From the NCBI RefSeq assembly GCF_050947875.1, contig NC_134574.1, positions 149,018,434 to 149,082,433 on the forward strand: 64,000 bases of DNA, written 5' to 3'. Shown in pieces: positions 10,613-21,342 of this stretch. Under the pieces are notes generated by a model. The model was given only the letters and a program-made list of their open reading frames with translations. It was not told the DNA's origin and did not search any database. The stretch comes from Dermacentor variabilis (Eukaryota; Arthropoda; Arachnida; Ixodida; Ixodidae). Within the stretch, counting starts at the first letter, position 1. The number at the start of each line of letters is the position of its first letter. The position numbers and the translations under genes are program-made.

Positions 10613-12240
10613 CTAATGGACGAATCGAAGAGCATTTCCCGAGACGCCCATGGCTCGGAGCCCGTTGATGATGCCTGTATGAAGCACACAGTCGTATGCC
10701 TTGGCAACGTCCATAAAGATGGCGAGTGTGGAAAGGCCGTCTACGCGATGGTGCTCGATATGGCTCAGTAGATCCAAGACACTGTCCTGGGCACTCAACC
10801 GTGGACGAAATCCGGCCATATATGATGGCAGTCTATTTCCTTGCTCAAGATACCATGTTAACCTCGTACATATTAGTCGTTCCATCAACTTTGATACGCA
10901 TGATGTTAGTGACACTGGCCGATATGAGGTGAGGTTTGCAGGATCCTTTCCGGACTTGAGCACTGGCACCACCCATGCTGTCTTCCACGCTTCTGGGATC
11001 TCTCCTGTGCTCCAGACGTGATTAAATATGCCCTGAAGTGCTCGTTTTCGTTCATATGGCAGATTTGTCAGCATCTGATTGCTGATCGAATCGGGACCCA
11101 CAGCACAGAGTCTTCTTAATTTGCTAAGCGCCAAATCCAACTCACGAAAGGTGAACGGCGTATCCATGGTATGGAATGCTTCAGACAACAGAGGGTTCGA
11201 TACTCCTGCTGATCTGCCAGATGTGTATACGTCTGCAAAATCTTCTGCAAGGGTTTGCAAATCTTTTCCTTGCTTTAAAGCAAGTGCTTCGAATGGCCTG
11301 TGTAGGCGAATCTTTCCGGATAGGCTATTCATTACTCCCCATATCCTTGTCATAGGAGTAAACGCGGATAAACTCTCACAGAAAGCAGCCCATTGAACTC
11401 GTCTTAATCTTTTTGTGTGACGACGGATGACAGCGTTTATCCTGTTGTATTCAGTTTTCGCAGATGGATTTCCCGTTTTTCTCATTAGTTTTCGCTCCGC
11501 CCTCCTACGCGCTGCGCAGAGGTTCTTTAGTTTCAAATCAGGAGTAGGGAAATGATCTGGCAGTTTCAACATTGAGGTAGCCACTCTTTTGCTCCGCAGC
11601 ATATCTGCGAACAGCTCACCAGGGGATTCGTCCAACGCTTCTCTGTATGTGTCCCAGCGGGTCACAGCACAGAATCGTCGCCCAGCAGTGTGAAATCCGG
11701 TGATGTTGGTGAAGATAGGAAAGTGGCCACTGCCCATCCTGTCTGGGGCCGTTGTTGACGACATGACAAGGTCTATAGAATGGATCACGAGGTCTATGGC
11801 ACTCCATGAATCTGGTGGTCTGAAGAAAGTCGGTTTGCCATCGTTCGCGATACACAAGTCAGCAGCTTCCGCGGCTGTGACTAGTTCCTTGCCTCGGGAA
11901 TCTGCAGTCTTATCTCCCCAAAGCGAATGATGTGCGTTAAAGTCCCCACAGATTATTATAGGAGAAGGGCAACGAATGCAAAGGTCCTTTATGAACGCCT
12001 CCATGAAGACCTTCCTGCGCGGACTTATATACACCGACACCACACTGAGTTTTCGTTTTCCTAGGCACACTTGCACAGCGGCGACTTCCAAGAAGGTAGA
12101 ACAAAGGTCTTGCACTGGTAAGGTGACGTGAGGTATTTCTCGCCTGAGGTATATCATCGCACTTCCATTTATGTGCAGGTCATCAATACCAGGTTCTCTA
12201 GCCGAGTGCCATCCATGCGGTATAACCGAGCTTGACTATA
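10613..12240 (-). pseudogene. LINE 1 endonuclease and N-terminal RT
   Basis: A frame of 514 codons from 12157, open further upstream to about 12240 (REPGIDDLHINGSAMIYL). The apurinic-type endonuclease nicks the chromosomal target: ICGDFNAHHSLWG is a core motif. The usual SDH triad reads SGHFPIF here, with the Asp lost, so nicking activity is doubtful. RT follows with a YRPVSL block and FMDVAKAYDCV, carrying the first catalytic Asp. The frame breaks near 10600. The start used by an intact element lies in the missing 5' part. Confidence 0.88.
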
Positions 12241-12290
12241 TAACCTTGACTGATCAAATAGGGCACCACTGTAGGTTAAATGAGGCGTAC

Positions 12291-12302
12291 AACTCCTGCG
12301 GG
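12291..12302. repeat. Target-site duplication flanking SINE, left
   Basis: AACTCCTGCGGG here is repeated at 12571-12582 on the other side of the SINE. A 12-bp direct repeat is typical of LINE-mediated SINE insertion. Confidence 0.7.
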
Positions 12303-12570
12303 ACCCGCCGTGGTTGCTCAGTGGTTATGGTGTTAGACTGCTGAGCACGAGGTCGCGGGATCGGACCCCGGCAACGGCTTGTTTTCACAATGTTTCACAA
12401 AAATGTTTTCGCATTTCGATGGGGGCGAAATGTGAAAACACCCGTGTACTTAGAATTAGGTGCACGTTAAAGAACCCCAGGTGGTCGAAATTTTCGGAGT
12501 CCTCCACTACGGCGTGCATAATCAGAAAGTGGTTTTGTCACGCAAAACCCCATAATTCAATTTTTAATTT
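12303..12570 (+). mobile_element. tRNA-derived SINE (Ruka-like), full length
   Basis: The head has RNA polymerase III promoter boxes: box A-like TGGTTGCTCAGTGGTTATGG near 12309 and box B-like GGGATCGGACCCC near 12357. The body (CATTTCGATGGGGGCGAAAT onward) ends in CCCCATAATTCAATTTTTAA. The body recurs at 15787-15945, and degenerate reverse copies lie near 22137 and 52192. Such SINEs are transcribed by Pol III and mobilised by LINE enzymes. The name Ruka-like is from memory of the tick family and was not checked. Confidence 0.8.
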
Positions 12571-12759
12571 AACTCCTGCGGGGACGGTAGAGTATCCGTC
12601 TCCAGTGCAAGAGGACCGTGATTCAAATCCCGGTGCCGCGCAATTCTCCACCGGAAAATAAAAAAAAACCGTGTGTTGAGAAAATTGCACAAACAGGCCT
12701 GGAGTGCGGCCTGATCCCGGTGACCAGAACCGGTAACGCACTCTCTCACCAGAGCAGGA

Positions 12760-15738
12760 TTGGCCACCCTGGTGCAGTACTTGGCCACAACCTCCTATAT
12801 GAATACAACAATCAAACCCCGGCCCTCAGTCCCCAGCAGCCGCGAAGCAACTGACCACGGCGGCGGTCAGATCTGTGATGCTGCAGAGGGTGCTAAGAAT
12901 ACCTGGCTCCGGACAGGCCGCCATTGGAATCTGAACCTGGCAACGTTTAACGTTAGAACGCCATCTAGTGAGGCGAGTCTAGCAGTGTTATTTGAGGAAT
13001 TACAGGGTAGTAAATAGGATATAATAGGGCTCAGTGAGGTTAGGAGGAGAAAAGAAGCATATACAGTGCTAAAAAGCGGGCATGTACTGTGTTACCGGGG
13101 CTTAGCGGAGAGACGAGAACTAGGAGTCGGATTCCTGATTAATAAGGAAATAACTGGTAACATACAGGAATTCTATAGCATTAACGAGAGGCTGGCAGGT
13201 CTTGTTGTGAAACTTAATAAGAGGTACAAATTGAAAGTGGTACAAGTCTGTGCCCCTACATGCAGTCATGATGACCAGGAAGTCGAAAGCTTTTATGAAG
13301 ACGTGGAATCGGCGATGGGTAAAGTCAAAACAAAATACACTATACTGAAGGGTGACTTCAATGCCAGGGTAGGTAAGAAGCCGGCTGGAGACAAGTCAGT
13401 GGGGGAATATGGCATAGGCTCTAGGAATAGCAGAGGAGAATTATTAGTAGAGTTTGCAGAACAGAATAATATGCGGATAATGAACACCTTTTTCCGCAAA
13501 CGGGTTAGTCGAAAGTGGACGTGGAGGAGCCCGAATGGTGAGACTAGAAATGAAATCGACTTCATACTCTGCGCGAACCCTGGCATCATACAAGATGTAG
13601 ACGTGCTCGGCAAGGTACGCTGCAGTGACCATAAGATGGTAAGAACTCGAATTAGCCTAGACTTGAGGAGGGAACGGAAGAAACTGGTACTCAAGAAGCC
13701 AATCCATGAGTTAGCGGTAAGAGCGAAACTAGAGGAATTCCGGATCAAGCTACAGAACAGGTATTCGGCTTTAACTCAGGAAGAGGACCTTAGTGTTGAA
13801 GCAATGAACGACTATCTCATGGGCATCATTAAGGAGTGCGCAATAGAAGTCGGTGGTAACGCCGTTAGACAGGAAACCAGTAAGCTATCGCAGGGGACGA
13901 AAGATCTGATCAAGAAACGCCAATGTATGAAAGCCTCTAACCCTACAGCTAGAATAGAACTGGCAGAACTTTCTAAGTTGATCAACAAGCGTAAGACAGC
14001 GGACATCAGGAACTATACTATGGATAGAATTGAACAGGCTCTCAGGAACGGAGGAAGCCTAAAAACTTTGAAGAAGAAACTAGGAATAGGCAAGAATCAG
14101 ATGTGTGCGTTAAGAGACAAAGCCGGCAATATCGTTACTAATATGGATGAGATAGTTCAAGTGGCTGAGGAGTTCTATAGAGATGTATACAGTACCAGTG
14201 GCACCCACGACGATAGTGGAAGAGAGAATAGCCTAGAGGAATTCGAAATCCCACAGGTAATGCCAGAAGAAGTAAAGAAAGCCTTAGGAGCTATGCAAAG
14301 GGGGAAGGCAGCTGTGGAGAATCAGGTAACAGCAGATTTGTTGAAGGATGGTGGTCAGATTGTTCTAGAGAAACTGGCCACCCTGTATACGCAATGCCTC
14401 ATAACCTCGAGCGTACCGGAATCTTGGAAGAACGCTAACATAATCCTAATCCATAAAAAAGGGGACGCCAAAGACTTGAAAAATTATAGACCGATCAGCT
14501 TACTGTCCGTTGCCTACAAAGTATTTACTAAGGTAATCGCAAATAGAATCAGGAACACCTTAGACTTCTGTCAACCAAAGGACCAGGCAGGATTCCGTAA
14601 AGGCTACTAAACAATAGACCATATTCACACTAGCAATCAAGTGATAGAGAAATGTGCAAAATATAACCAGCCGTTATATATAGCTTTCATTGATTACGAG
14701 AAAGCGTTTGATTCAGTCGAAACCTCAGCAGTCATGGAGGCATTACGGAATCAGGGTGTAGATGAGCCATATGTAAAGATACTGGAAGATATCTATAGCG
14801 GCTCCACAGCCACCGTAGTCCTCCACAGAGAAAGCAACAAAATCTCTATAAAGAAAGGCGTCAGACAGGGAGATACGATATCTCCAATGCTATTCACAGC
14901 ATGTTTACAGGAGGTATTCAGAGGCCTGGAGTAGGAAGAATTGGGGATAAAAGTTGATGGAGAAAACCTTAGCAACTTGCGATTCGCTGTTGATATTGCC
15001 TTGCTTAGTAACTCAGGAGACCAATTGCAATGCATGCTCACTGACCTGGAGAGGCAAAGCAGAAGGGTGGGTCTGAAAATTAATCTGCAGAAAACTAAAG
15101 TGTTGTTTAACAGTCTCGGAAGGGAACAGCAGTTTACGATAGGTAGCGAAGCACTGGAAGTGGTAAGGGAATACATCTACTTAGGGCAGGTAGTGACCAC
15201 GGATCTGGATCATGAGACTGAAATAACTAGAAGAATAAGAATGGGCTGGGGTGCGTTTGGCCGGCATTCTCAGATCATGAACAGCAGGTTGCCACTATCC
15301 CTCAAAATGAAAGTGTATAACAGCTGTGTGTTACCAGTACTCACATATGGGGCAGAAACCTGGAGGCTTACGAAAAGGGTTCTGCTGAAATTGAGGACGA
15401 CGCAATGAGCTATGGTAAGAAGAACGATGGGTGTAACGTTAAGGGATAAGAAAAGAGCAGATTGGGTGAGGCAACAAACGCGGGTAAACGACATCTTAGT
15501 TGAAATCAAGAAAAAGAAATGGGCATGGGCCGGACATGTAATGAGCAGGGAAGATAACCGATGTTCACTAAGGGTTACGGACTGGATTCCAAGGGAAGGG
15601 ATGCGTAGCAGGGGGCGGCAGAAAGTTAGGTGGGCGGATGACATTAAGACGTTTGCAGGGACAACATGGCCACAATTAGTACATGACCGGGGTAGTTGGA
15701 GAAGTATGGGAGAGGCCTTTGCCCTGCAGTGGGCGTAA
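12760..15738 (+). pseudogene. RTE copy 1 endonuclease-reverse transcriptase
   Basis: The protein would nick DNA and prime reverse transcription in the nucleus. Endonuclease motifs: GDFNARVGKKPAGD, TRNEIDFILCANPG and CSDHKMVRTR (intact SDH). RT motifs: LIHKKGDAKDLKNYRPISLL, FIDYEKAFDSVE and GVRQGDTISPMLF. The catalytic FADD reads FAVD (about 14987-14998), one substitution away from the active form seen in copy 2. In-frame stops lie at 13015-13017 and near 14608, 14932 and 15406. The C-terminus with WAGHVMSREDN ends at a stop in 15736-15738. Confidence 0.88.
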
Positions 15739-15742
15739 CTAG

Positions 15743-15744
15743 GC

Positions 15745-15786
<42 letters not shown>
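15743..15786 (+). repeat. (TGA)n tail of RTE copy 1
   Basis: About fifteen TGA/GAT triplets directly follow the RTE stop codon. RTE elements commonly end in such a short tandem tail, used at target-primed reverse transcription. Confidence 0.9.
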
Positions 15787-15787
<1 letters not shown>

Positions 15788-15945
15788 CCCGCATTTCGAT
15801 GGGGGCGAAATGCGAAAACACCCGTGTACCTAGATTTAGGTTCACGTTAAAGAACCCCAGGTGGTCGAAATTTCCGGAGTCCAACCACTACGGCGTGCCT
15901 CATAGTCAGAAAGTGGTTTTGGCACGTAAAACCCCATAATTTAAT
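15787..15945 (+). mobile_element. SINE fragment without tRNA head
   Basis: Matches the body of the SINE at 12303-12570 from GCATTTCGATGGGGGCGAAA to CCCCATAATTTAAT, but the tRNA-like head is absent. It lies inside the RTE tail: GATGAT repeats precede it, and GATGATGA follows just after its end. It is therefore a 5'-truncated copy inserted into the microsatellite. Confidence 0.8.
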
Positions 15946-16059
15946 GAAGATGATGAATTTTTGTACTGTTTCGCTGCCATTTCGACAACCTGCCCATATT
16001 CTATGGCTTTCATGACTGAGGTGTTTGCATTTACCAGAACGTCAATGTCTGTGTACAAC

Positions 16060-17760
16060 ATATCAATCGAAGGACATATCAATGCGGCAGAAGTCACAGG
16101 TTCTTGAAGGTCGTGATTGACAGTGACCTGTCCTGGACTCCTAATGTGAACCACGTGAAAAAGCGACTGATTGCTATTTGCAAGGAATTTGTTCGGATTC
16201 CTTGCAAGAAAAAAAGGGGGGCTGTGCACACAATCCTCTTTGGAGCTGTACAGGGTGTTATTTGTTGGATTCATCCGGTGCAGCATATCTGTTATATCCA
16301 ACACCTGGAAAATTAATTTGAGTACAATTGAGAGGATTCAGGTGCACGCCCTTAGGATATGCCTTGGAATACCGCGCAATGCATAAACTGCTGAAACAAT
16401 TGCCCTTGCTCAAGATTATTCAATCACGACGCACACTGGCGTCGACATAATGCGTGCACACGACAGGCACATTGCCCGCACCCCAACCCACGACCTCGCC
16501 GGACTCACCGTAGAAAGACCCCGCATTTTCAACTGCCAGTGCATATCGTGCCTAGTTTACATCGGGATACGTATCTGCGGCGAGGCTGGTGTCTCCTCTA
16601 CGGTGTTTGTGCCGTCTTTGTGTCCACCTAAGAATTCCAGGACTTCAAAAAAGACCGATATACCATCGTCTACACAAAAAAACTACGCTTACTCCAGCTA
16701 TAAGAGAAATACAGTAGCCACGTACAAATACCCTGGCGCCACGTACAATACGCACGTAAATACGTACAGTAGCCAGGTACAAAACGGCCTGTTCTGGTGG
16801 TGCTGTATTGATACCGAGAAGAGGACTAACACTGTGAATCAAGACGTCACATGCCACGACGTCTACGGCTGCACAAATCAGGGCTATGCGCTGTGCACTT
16901 AAATTTATTGGCGCAGTGATTCCCACTCGAGACCAGCATTACAGTGCGTGAGGCCGGTTCTCCGACACGGACTTCTCAAATAGATAACGTACGAAATTGT
17001 CAAACTTCACCACTACGTCAAACAAAAGGCCACGAAATGATTTTCCAGTGGGTACCTTGTCATCGCAGGACCAGTGAAGAATACGCAGACAAAGCTGCCC
17101 GAGAGTCACATCAAAAAGAACACAGCGTCCTCATTACTTTTTTCAGGACAGACGCCGCAAAGCAGCTTGGTCATATGGCATGCAAGCTCTCTTTAACGAA
17201 GTGGAATACCTCAAGTGTAAGGCGCGCCACGTTACACGAACTGTACCCATCGCTCCAACTCGGACCTCCACACGGGCTTCATCGACCTGAGGCCTCTCTC
17301 GCATACCGGCTGTGATTGTGAGTGCCTTTTACGAAGGCTAGCACTATATTTATTGGAATGACCGACAGTACGTCTGCGACAGCGAAGAGAACACCGAACA
17401 TTCATTCTGCCACTGTCATCGATTTCAGTCGCAAAGACAAACTCTATCTATCGCATTGCGGCGACTGGACGATCGTTCGTTGTCTGTGCAGACGTTACTC
17501 GAAGACCTCCCCCATCGTTCGTTTGCCCACAAAGCTGTGAAGGCACTTTTGTCTTTTTTGCAGGCTACTGGCTTGTGTAAACGCCTTGGTATCGGTGAGG
17601 CCCTCTGTGCGCGCGCGAGGACACACTGCGTCTTTTCTTCCCCCACTCTTCCCTATCACATCTTTCCAGCCCCCTTTGCGTGCCCCAGTGGAGGCTAGAA
17701 AACCAGACGCATTTCTGGTTAACAGCCCTGCCTTCTCTCTTTCTTTCCTCCTCCTTCAAG
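16060..17760 (+). mobile_element. I-superfamily-like LINE 2 tail
   Basis: Strongly decayed 3' portion of an RNase H-bearing LINE. VVIDSDLSWTPNVNHVKKRL (about 16110) and VHALRICLGIPRNA (about 16340) are the end of RT. FQWVPCHRRTSEEYADKAA (about 17041) is the end of RNase H, with the conserved Gly before His changed. CDSEENTEHSFCHCHRF (about 17370) is the CCHC finger, and VKALLSFLQATGLCKRL (about 17537) is the C-terminus. The UTR continues to about 17758, where gypsy element B resumes. The upstream RT and endonuclease are missing. Confidence 0.85.
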
Positions 17761-18806
17761 TAAGGGCAAAAAATGATATTAGTTTGGAGGCACTTTTTGT
17801 CGCTGCCTCTTGTTCCAGAACCACCAGTCGATTTTGAGCAAGAGGTGGCCTGCTTTACAAGGTTAATTATTTGGCCAATGGTGCGAGCTTTATTCTCGTG
17901 GTCAGGGAGAGTCTCCGATCCCACATACTGAGAGCCATGCACAACGATGCGACATTTGGTCATTGTAGGTTTATTGGGACCTTGAACCAGAAACAGGAGT
18001 GTAAGCAATACGTCACCAATTGCAAACGATATCAGTTGTACAAGCGCACTACGACCCTTCCTCTGAGTCTCCTTCATTTTCTGTCACTGCCTAGTCTGTC
18101 TTTTGAATTAGTGAGTATAGATATTTCGGACCTCTTCCCACGATCATCCAACGATAACAGATATGTGATCGTAGGCGTCGATCATGTGGGCCCTTACGCA
18201 GAAACGGCGGCCATGCCATTTTCGGCAGCTGCATGCGTTGCTGCCTGCTTGCTTCGCTTTATTATTCTTCATCATTTCATCGTTACGTTATCAGCAACGT
18301 AATCATTGGTAATAGGGATCGCCAGTTGGTCACGGACGCCATGGAAGAATTGCTTCGTCTCTGCAGTTCGCAGTTCCACCATTCGGCACCCTATCATACT
18401 CATACCAATGGACTTGTCGCAGGTACAAACAGGACCCTCACTAACATGCTGGCTATATGCGTGTCTTCTGAACACAATGACTCGAATGGCGTGCTTCCAT
18501 TGATCCCCTATGCTCATAATACTGCAAGGCATTAGACGAAGAATTACAGTCCTTTTTACATGTTTCACGCACGTTCACCATTTAACTGCACTGACGAAGT
18601 ACTACCCTTTAACTTTCACAGTGAGGATTCGGTTGCCAAGACACTGCGCTTTGTCAAAGGAAAATCGATTGAAGGAGCGCTATGGCAGCCGAAATCAGCC
18701 TGTATTGTACACTAAAGGAGACTTGTATGCCCGTGGAGCGCTCAAAGCAAGCTTACCCTATGCCAAATGTTCTTATCCCAGTACGTTGCCCTATTATTCG
18801 TTGTAG
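17761..18806 (+). pseudogene. Element B integrase
   Basis: Second half of element B. GHCRFIGTLNQKQECKQ and YVTNCKRYQLYKR correspond to the zinc-binding region, with its Cys pair damaged. VSIDISDLFPRSSNDNRYVI begins the catalytic core (DLLGPFP motif in the family), and RDRQLVTDAMEELL carries the second core Asp region. SAPYHTHTNGLVAGTNRTL is the block with the third acidic position, where the conserved Glu is not kept. Integrase would join the cDNA ends to target DNA. Stops and frameshifts occur throughout. Confidence 0.82.
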
Positions 18807-18968
18807 ATAGTTTGAAAGACTTCACTTATACGTGGTGGCACGTCTGACACCAGCTGGTCGCTGGTGTATCTCGACCCAGTTGTATTATGTTTTTGCCTAA
18901 AGCGATTCCACCTCCCAATTCACCAGTGATTGCAGTGGCCCAGCGGGCTTCGTCTGCGAACCGGGGAT

Positions 18969-19074
18969 TGCTAAAGCATGGTCCGGAAAAGAAGAGAACG
19001 AACACGAAAGCTAGCTGCAGTCTCTCGACGTCATCATTACATCGCCTGTAAATAGACTGCATTTACCCGTAACA
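18969..19074 (+). repeat. Element B 3' LTR (106 bp)
   Basis: Copy of 3185-3293, starting TGCTAAAGCATGG and ending CCCGTAACA. A short purine run (CCGGGGA) before it could be the polypurine tract. It is followed by the ATAT target duplication at 19075-19078. Confidence 0.75.
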
Positions 19075-19078
19075 ATAT

Positions 19079-20640
19079 GTTTTTCTGTCTTTTCTGCCTT
19101 TCGCAGTTTCCGAAGTATGTTTAATCAGCGTAGTCAATATTGCACAGACACTACTTCATTTCTCAGCAAAGCGCAGCGGCTTAACTTGGCTAATACGCAC
19201 GTTATTCAAGTCATATTATTTCTTGTGAAAATTGTATTTCATAGCTATACCTGGCATACATTTTCTGTAGTACGTTCTACGTCCGCTGTGTACGCATGTT
19301 CACAAAGGCAGCGCGAACTTCCAGGGCATTCATCTAAAACCTTGTTTCCTTTCCATTAAACGTCATTTTTTGTCGTTCTTGTGCCCGCCTTCGAGCTTTC
19401 GTTGAGAGCAGCAGGCAAAATATTGTTTCGTTAGGTCGCGTGGAACATTTGCAATATTTGAAAGCGAAACTTTATTAGATATGCGGTATGGTCTAATGAC
19501 AGCGTAAAACGGGGAGCAAACATTCACAGTGCTGACTACAAATAACGAACAAACCAGAATTTCTCATGTCACGATGTACGGTAACGAATCAACCAGCTGC
19601 AGAGAATACAGGTATGTGTGAGTTCCGGCACACCCTCAGAACCACTAATAAAGGTGCTAAATATTATTTGCGTGGGGTATACCATCCACCGCGCCGAAGC
19701 CACCAAGCGAATAAACGCAGTTGGAAGCGCTACCGTGTTGGCCAACGAGACAGCCTTTTAGGTGAGAGTGCGTAAAGCCTTTCCCCATAATAAGGAAGGA
19801 ACTTTTGCACGCAGGTGCAATTCAAACTTGACTGCTTTGAGTAACTCTCAGTGAACTCGTAAAGCGTTAGAATGTTTTTAAAGGTGCCAGTGAGACGACG
19901 CCTCTCTATTCAAAGCTTAGTAACAAGCTAAATTCATGGTGCTCGACGTCATAAAATCCGTAAGGAGGAAACAGCTTTTTCTTGCTCGAATTTTTTTCCT
20001 TCAGCGATTCAGGTTTACAGCTTCGCAAATCAGCAATAAAAAAAAAACGATATCCGCGTTATGCAAACTGCACATAATAATACGTCTAATGTCGACAAAG
20101 TTGAAATATTGAACATCGCTCCCATTTATACCACAAATTAGTGAGTACGACTTTTTAATATCCCTCCCAATCATCACAACAATTGCACGCAAACTGTAAA
20201 CTTGCACATAAGTTTCGCCCACTTGAAATGCTCTAACAGGTGCAGTTTACAGAACTGCGATCTCGCTTTCTTGGTGCCGGATTGCGGATCTGTAAAATTA
20301 GTGCGTCGTTTTTTAAGCTTACTAACTTTAGAGAATTTTATAGAAACATCGACCTGATAAATCTAATTTCCGGTTCAGAAATTCACTAGAATTTAACTTC
20401 CGCTGTCAAATGCAACAACTTTTGTTTAAACCGATCCCGCAGTATCCTCGTGATAGGATTTCTGCGTTTTAGATGTATTTTAATATAGCGCAATTGGAGT
20501 TGGCACCTTTAGACTCGATGACCACCACCGGCAGGGACACTGCTCTTCAAGAAGGAAGAAATAGAAACAGGAACTGAAAATAGGAAAATTAGGACCGAGA
20601 AAAGAGCAATAGGTCAGATCACAAGGACTGAGGTAATACA
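19079..20640. other. Unrecognised DNA
   Basis: No long frame and no known family were seen. A 69-codon frame at 19566-19775 has splice-like borders but a weak pyrimidine tract and no recognisable domain. This is the chromosomal side of the element B insertion, and may contain further parts of element A that I cannot identify. Confidence 0.5.
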
Positions 20641-20820
20641 TACACTCTAAGAACAGTTTACATCATTTGGAGTGCCCCTTCTGATAACGCGCGTGCCGTT
20701 CGTTACTGGAAAGTCCCGGGCTCGCAGCGTTAAAGCAAGGAAACGCATCAAGGCAGATGACGATTATTGTTGTGTGGCAGAAGGGGCACGCCAAAGGGTG
20801 TAAACTGCTCTTAGAGTGTA
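20641..20820. mobile_element. MITE with about 43-bp inverted termini, TA ends
   Basis: The left end TACACTCTAAGAACAGTTTA is mirrored by the right end, whose reverse complement begins TACACTCTAAGAGCAGTTTA. The inverted match runs about 43 bases with around four mismatches. If the outermost TA is the target duplication, the element is 176 bp and of Tc1/mariner type. There is no coding capacity. Two diverged relatives lie at 26183-26450 and 26462-26640. Confidence 0.82.
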
Positions 20821-21210
20821 GGCTAGAGCGCGGCAATGTGAAAAATAAAGCTCATAATAACTATGCGTGCAAATGAAATCAATGTGAAATCAATGTGACA
20901 CGTAGCTGTTCCTGGCTAAGCAGCACAGTTTTGCACATATTTACGTCAGGCAGCCTTTATCTTTATTTTTTCGGACATTGCGAGCCGCTACGAATATTAT
21001 GCGCTGCCAACGGGGAAACCAGGATCAGCTCAAAAATATTAGTAATTTAATATCTTTTACTCCTTCAGTTTTTCTGGCCACACTGCTGGGAAATGTTTAC
21101 CATGCTTCTTTAAATATGCGCGTGTGGGGCGGGGAAGGGTCTAGCAGAACTTTTCTAACTTTACTCTGTTTTTTCGCCTTAAACGGGATCGTAATTTCTC
21201 ATGTTTTCAG
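20821..21210. other. Unrecognised DNA, possible intron
   Basis: AT-rich, with no protein signal. It ends in a pyrimidine-rich stretch and CAG at 21208-21210, which could serve as the splice acceptor of the next feature. Confidence 0.4.
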
Positions 21211-21336
21211 TGCCGGAGCTTCCCGAAGGAGACCCCCCTAGGCCAATGACTTCATATTTTGAGAAGGAGTGCAGAGAGAAAGGCGGCAGACAACTGAACT
21301 GTGCTGGACCTGCAGACAGGACATGCTGCGAGTGCT
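21211..21336 (+). CDS. Candidate host exon, Cys-rich, phase 1-1
   Basis: A 126-base stretch open in one frame, flanked by an acceptor (ATGTTTTCAG, ending 21210) and a strong donor (GTGAGT, 21337-21342). Length divisible by three and phase 1 at both ends are what one expects of an exon coding an extracellular module. The translation has an acidic/proline start (PELPEGDPPRP), then FEKECREKGGRQLNC and ADRTCCEC, i.e. five Cys in about 24 residues. I do not recognise the family. No neighbouring exon was found, so it may be a chance frame. If real, the gene is on the plus strand and very intron-rich. Confidence 0.35.
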
Positions 21337-21342
21337 GTGAGT

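Larger units (their letters stand above)
8680..12290 (-). mobile_element. I-superfamily-like LINE 1, 5' truncated
   Basis: A minus-strand non-LTR retrotransposon with endonuclease, reverse transcriptase, RNase H and a C-terminal zinc finger. RNase H downstream of RT places it in the I/R1/LOA group. The open frame begins inside the endonuclease; a gag-like ORF1 is absent. The 3' end lies in a UTR around 8680-8783, next to a (GGT)n run. Only a few stops and frameshifts break the coding region, so this copy is younger than the gypsy element around it. Confidence 0.88.
12571..15787 (+). mobile_element. RTE-clade LINE copy 1 (degenerate)
   Basis: Non-LTR element with an apurinic-type endonuclease and RT, no RNase H, and a (TGA)n tail at 15743-15786, the pattern of RTE elements. 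It is about 95% alike by eye to the minus-strand copy at 23113-26087. The 5' UTR begins at or before 12583. The right half of the SINE target duplication (12571-12582) is its sequence, showing that the SINE landed in this UTR. The homology shared with copy 2 begins near 12795. Confidence 0.88.
3185..19074 (+). mobile_element. Ty3/gypsy element B, split by 11-kb nested insertion
   Basis: Direct terminal repeats at 3185-3293 and 18969-19074 both begin TGCTAA and end TAACA, and both are flanked by ATAT (3181-3184 and 19075-19078). Between them gag, PR, RT and RNase H run from 3360 to about 6710, and the integrase runs from about 17760 to 18800. Removing the material between 6711 and about 17760 leaves close to 4.85 kb, a normal size for Ty3/gypsy. 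All domains are riddled with stops, and the two LTRs differ at roughly 15% of sites by eye, so the insertion is old. Confidence 0.85.

Noticed and set aside
13293..13748. Antisense frames of 60-150 codons along RTE copy 1 (also 23699-24082 and 25127-25582 along copy 2)
   Set aside because: They are mirror frames of the RTE coding strand, occur in both copies at the same offsets, and have no own domain.
15906..16304. Minus-strand frame of 132 codons
   Set aside because: It overlaps the SINE fragment and the plus-strand LINE 2 RT; no independent homology.
19566..19775. Possible exon ending at TTTTAG|GTGAGA
   Set aside because: Weak pyrimidine tract, basic low-information translation, no partner exon.
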